A stretch of DNA of 43,898 nucleotides. Source: an uncultured Actinomycetes bacterium. GTDB lineage: Bacteria; Actinomycetota; Actinomycetes; Mycobacteriales; Mycobacteriaceae. Within the stretch, counting starts at the first letter, position 1. Every line of letters starts with the position of its first letter. Where the stretch lies: NCBI GenBank assembly GCA_903862565.1, contig CAIOYU010000053.1:1-43898 (forward strand). The letters are read 5' to 3'. The notes under the pieces were generated by a model. The model saw only the letters and a list, made by a program, of their open reading frames with translations, did not search any database and was not told the DNA's origin. The translations under genes were made by a program, and so were the position numbers. Positions 39,473-43,898 of the stretch are shown in pieces.

Positions 39473-40435
39473 CTAGTGCTCGTCGCGGAGTCTGGTCGCC
39501 ATGACCTCGCGCGCCCCCAGTTCGAACAGCTCCGCCGCGACCGAGAGCCCCAGCTCTGCGGCCCGGTCGGGAGTGCCGATCCCAGACGCGCGGATCACGT
39601 CGGATCCGTCCGCTGCCGCCACGCACGCGCGCAGCGACAACTCCTCGAAGACGCGGCCGTCATCATCGATGGACTCGACCACCTCAGCGATCGCTCCCAC
39701 CGGTGCGGAACAACCCGCCTCCAGGTCGGCGAGCAGGGCACGCTCCGCGGTGACCGCGGCGCGGCTGTCGGCATCGTCCAACTCCGCCAACAGCGCCGCG
39801 AGCGTGGTGTCGCTTGCGCGGCATTCCACCGCGAGCGCACCCTGAGCCGGTGCCGGCAACATCTGTACCGGCTCAAGTGTCTCGGTGACATCGCTGAGTC
39901 TCCCCAGACGGGCCAGGCCCGCCCGGGCTACCACGATGGCGTCGAGATCACCGCTGCTTACCCTGTTCAACCTGGTGTCAAGGTTGCCTCGTAGGGGGCG
40001 AATTTCCAAACCGAGACCCAGTGCTCTAAGCTGCGCGGCCCGGCGAACAGACGAGGTGCCGATCACCGAGCCCACCGGCAACTCCCCCAGGACCATTCCG
40101 TCGCGAGCCACCAGTGCGTCGCGGGGATCCTCCCGGCGCGGTACGGCGGCGATGACGAAGCGAGCGTCCGGTGCCGTGGGCAGGTCTTTGTAGGAGTGGA
40201 CGGCCATGTCGACCCGGCCGTCGGCGATCGCCTCACGCAGTGCGGCGGTGAAGACGCCGACGCCGATCTCGGCCACCGGCCTGCTCGAACGGTCTCCCTC
40301 GGTGCTGATGATGACCAGTTCAGCGGGCCTACCCAATGCGATGATCTGGTCCCGGATCGTGCCGGCCTGGGTGGTGGCCAGCAGGCTGCCACGGGTTCCG
40401 ATCCGGATCACCGGATCGCTGTCGGCGACTGTCAT
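39473..40435 (-). CDS. hemC: Porphobilinogen deaminase
   Basis: [66 protein letters not shown]. Confidence 0.96.
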   Translation of the reverse strand: MTVADSDPVIRIGTRGSLLATTQAGTIRDQIIALGRPAELVIISTEGDRSSRPVAEIGVGVFTAALREAIADGRVDMAVHSYKDLPTAPDARFVIAAVPRREDPRDALVARDGMVLGELPVGSVIGTSSVRRAAQLRALGLGLEIRPLRGNLDTRLNRVSSGDLDAIVVARAGLARLGRLSDVTETLEPVQMLPAPAQGALAVECRASDTTLAALLAELDDADSRAAVTAERALLADLEAGCSAPVGAIAEVVESIDDDGRVFEELSLRACVAAADGSDVIRASGIGTPDRAAELGLSVAAELFELGAREVMATRLRDEH

Positions 40436-40447
40436 TCCGCCGCGGGC

Positions 40448-41821
40448 CTACTCGGTTCCGTCGGTGACGGAGGTGCCGTCGAGCAACGGAATCTCACCGG
40501 CGGCCACCGCGTCGACCGCCTGAGGGTCGAGTTCGAAAAGCTCCCGCAGCGCTTCGGCGTAGGTGTCGCCGCCGGGGGAACCGGCCAGTTGCTTCACCCG
40601 CACCGTCGGAGCGTGCAGCAGTTTGTCGACCACGCGGCGCACGGTGCACGCAACTTCGGCGCGATGCTCGGGATCCAGGCCGGGCACCCGGTTGGTCAGC
40701 CGCAGCAGTTCCGCCTCCACCACGTCGGCGGCCCGTTGGCGCAGCGCGGTCACCGTCGGGGTCACCTCTGCCATCCGCTGGCGGGTCAGGTACTCGGCCA
40801 CCTCGGCGGCCACGATGCGGCGTGCGGCTTCGGCGTCGGCGGCCGCGGCCCGGGCCGACGGCTCGCGCTGCACCCGGTCCATGTCGACCACCGAGACGCC
40901 GGGCAGACCGGCGACGGCAGGGTCGATGTCGCGGGGCATGCCGAGATCGCACAGCACCAGGGGTTCGGTCAGTTCGTCGCGCTGGGCAGCGGCCAGCGCG
41001 TGGTGAACGTCGGCCAGGGACACCACCGGCCGCACCGCGCCGGTGCAACTGATCACCACGTCGGCGGCAGCCATCGCGACGGGCAGTTCATCCAGCGTCA
41101 TCGCCTGCGCCGTCACACCCTGTTCGGAGATGATCTGCGCCAACCGTTCGGCGCGGGGCAGCGACCGGTTGACGACGTGGACGTGCGTGACGCCCGCTCG
41201 CACCAGGTGCGCCGCCGACAACCCGCCCATCGAACCTGCGCCGACGATCGTGGCGGTACGCCCGGCAAGACCGGCGCCTTCGGGTCCGGAGAGCCGCTCG
41301 GCGGCGATACCCAGGGCCACCGAGACGACGCTGGCGCCGGCGGAGTCGATGGAGGTCTCGTTGTGCACCCGCTTGCCCACCGACAGCGCCCGCTGGGCCA
41401 GATCGTGCAGGATGCGCCCGACAGTCCGGTTGGCCTCGGCGGTGGCGTAGGCACGGCGAACCTGGCCGAGTACCTGCTGCTCGCCGACGACGGCGCTGTC
41501 CAGACCGCTGGCGACGGCAAAGAGGTGCTCGACGGCCGCTTCGCTGTAGCGGACGTAGGCGTGTTTGGTCAGATCACCCATCGACAGGCCGGAGTGGTCG
41601 GCCAGCACCTGCCCGATCGACTGCAGTCCGCCGTGGAATGCGTCCACCACCGCGTAGACCTCGACCCGGTTGCAGGTCGACAGCATCATGGCCTCGGTGA
41701 CCAGCGGCGATTGCAGCACACCGTGAAGCAGCTTGATCTGGTCGGCCTCGCCCGTGGACAACTGCTCGAGCACGGAGACAGGAGCACTGCGGTGAGAGAC
41801 CCCGAACAGCAGCACGCTCAC
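40448..41821 (-). CDS. hemA: Glutamyl-tRNA reductase
   Basis: [64 protein letters not shown]. Confidence 0.97.
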   Translation of the reverse strand: MSVLLFGVSHRSAPVSVLEQLSTGEADQIKLLHGVLQSPLVTEAMMLSTCNRVEVYAVVDAFHGGLQSIGQVLADHSGLSMGDLTKHAYVRYSEAAVEHLFAVASGLDSAVVGEQQVLGQVRRAYATAEANRTVGRILHDLAQRALSVGKRVHNETSIDSAGASVVSVALGIAAERLSGPEGAGLAGRTATIVGAGSMGGLSAAHLVRAGVTHVHVVNRSLPRAERLAQIISEQGVTAQAMTLDELPVAMAAADVVISCTGAVRPVVSLADVHHALAAAQRDELTEPLVLCDLGMPRDIDPAVAGLPGVSVVDMDRVQREPSARAAAADAEAARRIVAAEVAEYLTRQRMAEVTPTVTALRQRAADVVEAELLRLTNRVPGLDPEHRAEVACTVRRVVDKLLHAPTVRVKQLAGSPGGDTYAEALRELFELDPQAVDAVAAGEIPLLDGTSVTDGTE

Positions 41822-41943
41822 GGCACGATCACCTGGCCTGCTCCCTTGCGAGTGTGAACAAAGATCAGGAAGAAGAAATTACTCGCAACGGTAAGGGCTG
41901 CGCAGCACGCTGGCCAAATTGAGCACCGGATCGGTGTGCGAGT

Positions 41944-42204
41944 TCACCGGTTCGTGATGTCGGCCCTCAACCGTGGCTCGTCGATGTCCCAGTAGCTGTG
42001 TTCGCGGCCGTCGAGCAGCACCACGGGCAAGCGGTCGCCGTACTCCGCGCGCAGCCCGGTGTGCCCGTCGGCGGCGGCGGCGTCGACGTCCGTGCTCGAC
42101 AGCTCAAACCCCAGTTCGGCGGACAATTGCTCCAGCCGGTCATACACCCGCCGGCAGATGCTGCAGCCGTCCCGGGTGAGCAGTTCGACGCGGGGCCGCG
42201 TCAT
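41944..42204 (-). CDS. Glutaredoxin-like protein (Rv0508-like)
   Basis: From ATG 42204: [48 protein letters not shown] (CxxC). Confidence 0.88.
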   Translation of the reverse strand: MTRPRVELLTRDGCSICRRVYDRLEQLSAELGFELSSTDVDAAAADGHTGLRAEYGDRLPVVLLDGREHSYWDIDEPRLRADITNR

Positions 42205-42262
42205 CGCAGGCACGCTCGGCTCATGGCGACCTAGTCTGGCACGCCCCGATACTCTTGAGGAC

Positions 42263-43111
42263 ATGGGTTCCGGGGACGACGGGCAGGCTTTCGCCGGGAA
42301 GGCCAGCGCCGAACGGGCGTTGGAGGACTTGCCGGCACCGCCGCGAGATCTGACCGCGGCGGCCTTCTTCGATGTCGACAACACGCTGGTCCAGGGCTCG
42401 TCGCTGGTGCATTTCGGTCGCGGGCTGGCCGCCCGCAAGTACTTCCAGTACAGCGAGGTGTGGAAGTTTCTTTACGCCCAGGCCAAATTTCAGCTCACCG
42501 GCAAGGAGAACAGCGACGATGTCGCCGCGGGCCGGCGAAAGGCGCTGGCCTTCATCGAGGGACGAACCACCGAGGAGTTCACCGCGCTCGGCGAGGAGAT
42601 CTACGACGAGATCATCGCCGACAAGATCTGGCCGGGTACCCGGGCGCTGGCCCAGACGCACATCGACGCAGGCCAGCAGGTCTGGCTGGTCACCGCGACC
42701 CCGTATGAACTCGCCGAGATCATCGCCCGACGGCTGGGGTTCACCGGCGCGTTGGGAACCGTCGCGGAATCGGTCGACGGGGTGTTCACCGGGCGCTTGG
42801 TCGGCGACATCCTGCACGGACTGGGCAAGGCGCACGCCGTTCGGGCGCTGGCGATCCGCGAGGGGCTGAACCTCAAGCGCTGCTCGGCCTACTCCGACAG
42901 CATCAACGACGTCCCGATGCTGTCCCTGGTGGGCACCGCGGTGGCCGTCAACCCGGACGCCGACTTGCGTGACGCGGCCCGCGAAAAGGGTTGGGAAATC
43001 AAGGATTTCCGCACTGCACGCAAGGCGGCCAAGGTCGCTGTGCCGTCCGCCCTGGCGATCGGGGCGGTCGGGGGCGCACTGGCCGCGGCCGCGTCCCGCC
43101 GCAACGACTAG
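42263..43111 (+). CDS. HAD-IB family phosphatase (SerB1-like)
   Basis: From ATG 42263; [54 protein letters not shown]. Confidence 0.9.
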   Translation: MGSGDDGQAFAGKASAERALEDLPAPPRDLTAAAFFDVDNTLVQGSSLVHFGRGLAARKYFQYSEVWKFLYAQAKFQLTGKENSDDVAAGRRKALAFIEGRTTEEFTALGEEIYDEIIADKIWPGTRALAQTHIDAGQQVWLVTATPYELAEIIARRLGFTGALGTVAESVDGVFTGRLVGDILHGLGKAHAVRALAIREGLNLKRCSAYSDSINDVPMLSLVGTAVAVNPDADLRDAAREKGWEIKDFRTARKAAKVAVPSALAIGAVGGALAAAASRRND

Positions 43112-43137
43112 TGGGCTGGCCGCGATAAGCTCACCCG

Positions 43138-43641
43138 ATGTCCTATGCCAGCGACATCATCGGAACCCACTACCGCTATCCGGACTACTACCTGGTGGGA
43201 CGCGAGAAGATCAGGGAGTACGCCAAGGCGATCCAGTCCGACGACCCGCTGCACTTCAGCGAGGAAGCGGCCCGGGCCGCCGGCTACCCCAACGTCGTCG
43301 CACCGCTGACGTTCATCGCCATTCCGGGCCGTCAGGTGCAACTGGACATTTTCCGCAACTTCGACGTCGGCATCAATCTCGCCCGGGTGATCCACCGCGA
43401 CCAGAAGATCACTTACCACCGGCCGATCTGCGCGGGCGACAAGCTGTATTTCGACTCCTGGCTGGAATCGGTCGTGGAGTCATTCGGTGCCGTGATCAGC
43501 ACACTGCGCACCGAGGTGACCGACGAGGACGGTAAGCCGGTGATGACCACCCTGGTCACGATGTTCGGCGAGTCCGCGGGTGCCTCTGAGGACAACGCCC
43601 AGATCGCCGCGATCGCCGCCGCGGCCCTCGGCCGCGGCTAA
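43138..43641 (+). CDS. MaoC-like dehydratase N-terminal domain protein (HadA/Rv0504c-like)
   Basis: [80 protein letters not shown]. Confidence 0.9.
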   Translation: MSYASDIIGTHYRYPDYYLVGREKIREYAKAIQSDDPLHFSEEAARAAGYPNVVAPLTFIAIPGRQVQLDIFRNFDVGINLARVIHRDQKITYHRPICAGDKLYFDSWLESVVESFGAVISTLRTEVTDEDGKPVMTTLVTMFGESAGASEDNAQIAAIAAAALGRG

Positions 43642-43702
43642 TCGGCGCCGCCGCGGCCCTCGGCCGCGGCTAATCGGCGCCGCCGCGGCCCTCGGCCGCT
43701 AG
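43618..43702 (+). repeat. 32-bp tandem repeat (about 2.6 copies), each with a GC-rich hairpin and a stop codon
   Basis: Unit GCGGCCCTCGGCCGCGGCTAATCGGCGCCGCC at 43621, 43653 and 43685 (partial). Perfect 9-bp stem GCCGCGGCC-CTC-GGCCGCGGC at 43618-43638 and 43650-43670. Confidence 0.95.
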
Positions 43703-43778
43703 GACGGTGCTGTTTTAGTCGCCGAGTTTCGGCGTGCCCGAGCGGCTTTGGCGCCGGTGGGCGGGGAGAATCTGGTGT

Positions 43779-43898
43779 GTGGCTTTGGGGCGAGAGGATC
43801 GGCAGGTCCGGTTCGATGATGTGATGCTGCTCGTTGGTGATCAGTTACCGGCGGACAGTGTCTATCGGCTGTTGGCCGAGCATGGCGGGGCGTTGTTC
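43779..43898 (+). mobile_element. Start of a transposase gene (IS1182-like, tentative), truncated by window end
   Basis: Open frame from GTG 43779: VALGREDRQVRFDDVMLLVGDQLPADSVYRLLAEHGGALF; resembles N-termini of IS1182-type transposases from memory. Not in the ORF track (unterminated). Confidence 0.6.

Noticed and set aside
36753-39476. 907-aa plus-strand ORF
   Set aside because: Antisense to hemB and hemD.
40196-41857. 553-aa plus-strand ORF
   Set aside because: Antisense to hemA and the hemC 5' region.
41822-41943. Rex-like operator upstream of hemA (TGTGAACAAAGATCA)
   Set aside because: Does not form the symmetric palindrome expected; insufficient evidence.

Overview
This looks like a GC-rich actinobacterial chromosome segment, most likely Mycolicibacterium/Mycobacterium. 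That is inferred from gene content and from gene order I recall around M. tuberculosis Rv0504c-Rv0554; no search was run. Four functional blocks dominate: menaquinone genes (menA, menB, menC, menE), cytochrome c maturation (ccsA, resB, ccdA, a resA/tlpA-like lipoprotein), tetrapyrrole synthesis (hemA, hemB, hemC, hemD, hemL) and metal handling (feoA-feoB-Nfu-like operon, Cu-type P1B ATPase, COG0523 GTPase). The left edge appears rearranged: a signal-peptide Ser/Ala/Gly-rich protein truncated by the window, possible IS debris, and a Ser/Thr kinase fragment where menD would be expected. The right edge has a tandem 32-bp hairpin repeat across a stop codon, followed by what looks like the start of a transposase. 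No rRNA, tRNA or CRISPR array was recognised. The best leads are: (1) feoA-feoB-Nfu with a DtxR-like palindrome over an apparently leaderless start, mirrored by a CsoR/RicR-like palindrome at the Cu ATPase; (2) an 11-residue tandem repeat at the ResB C-terminus; (3) an amidohydrolase/COG0523 GTPase pair; (4) the hairpin repeat at the right edge; (5) a family of tiny secreted proteins present at least twice. I found no clear, wholly new multi-gene system.
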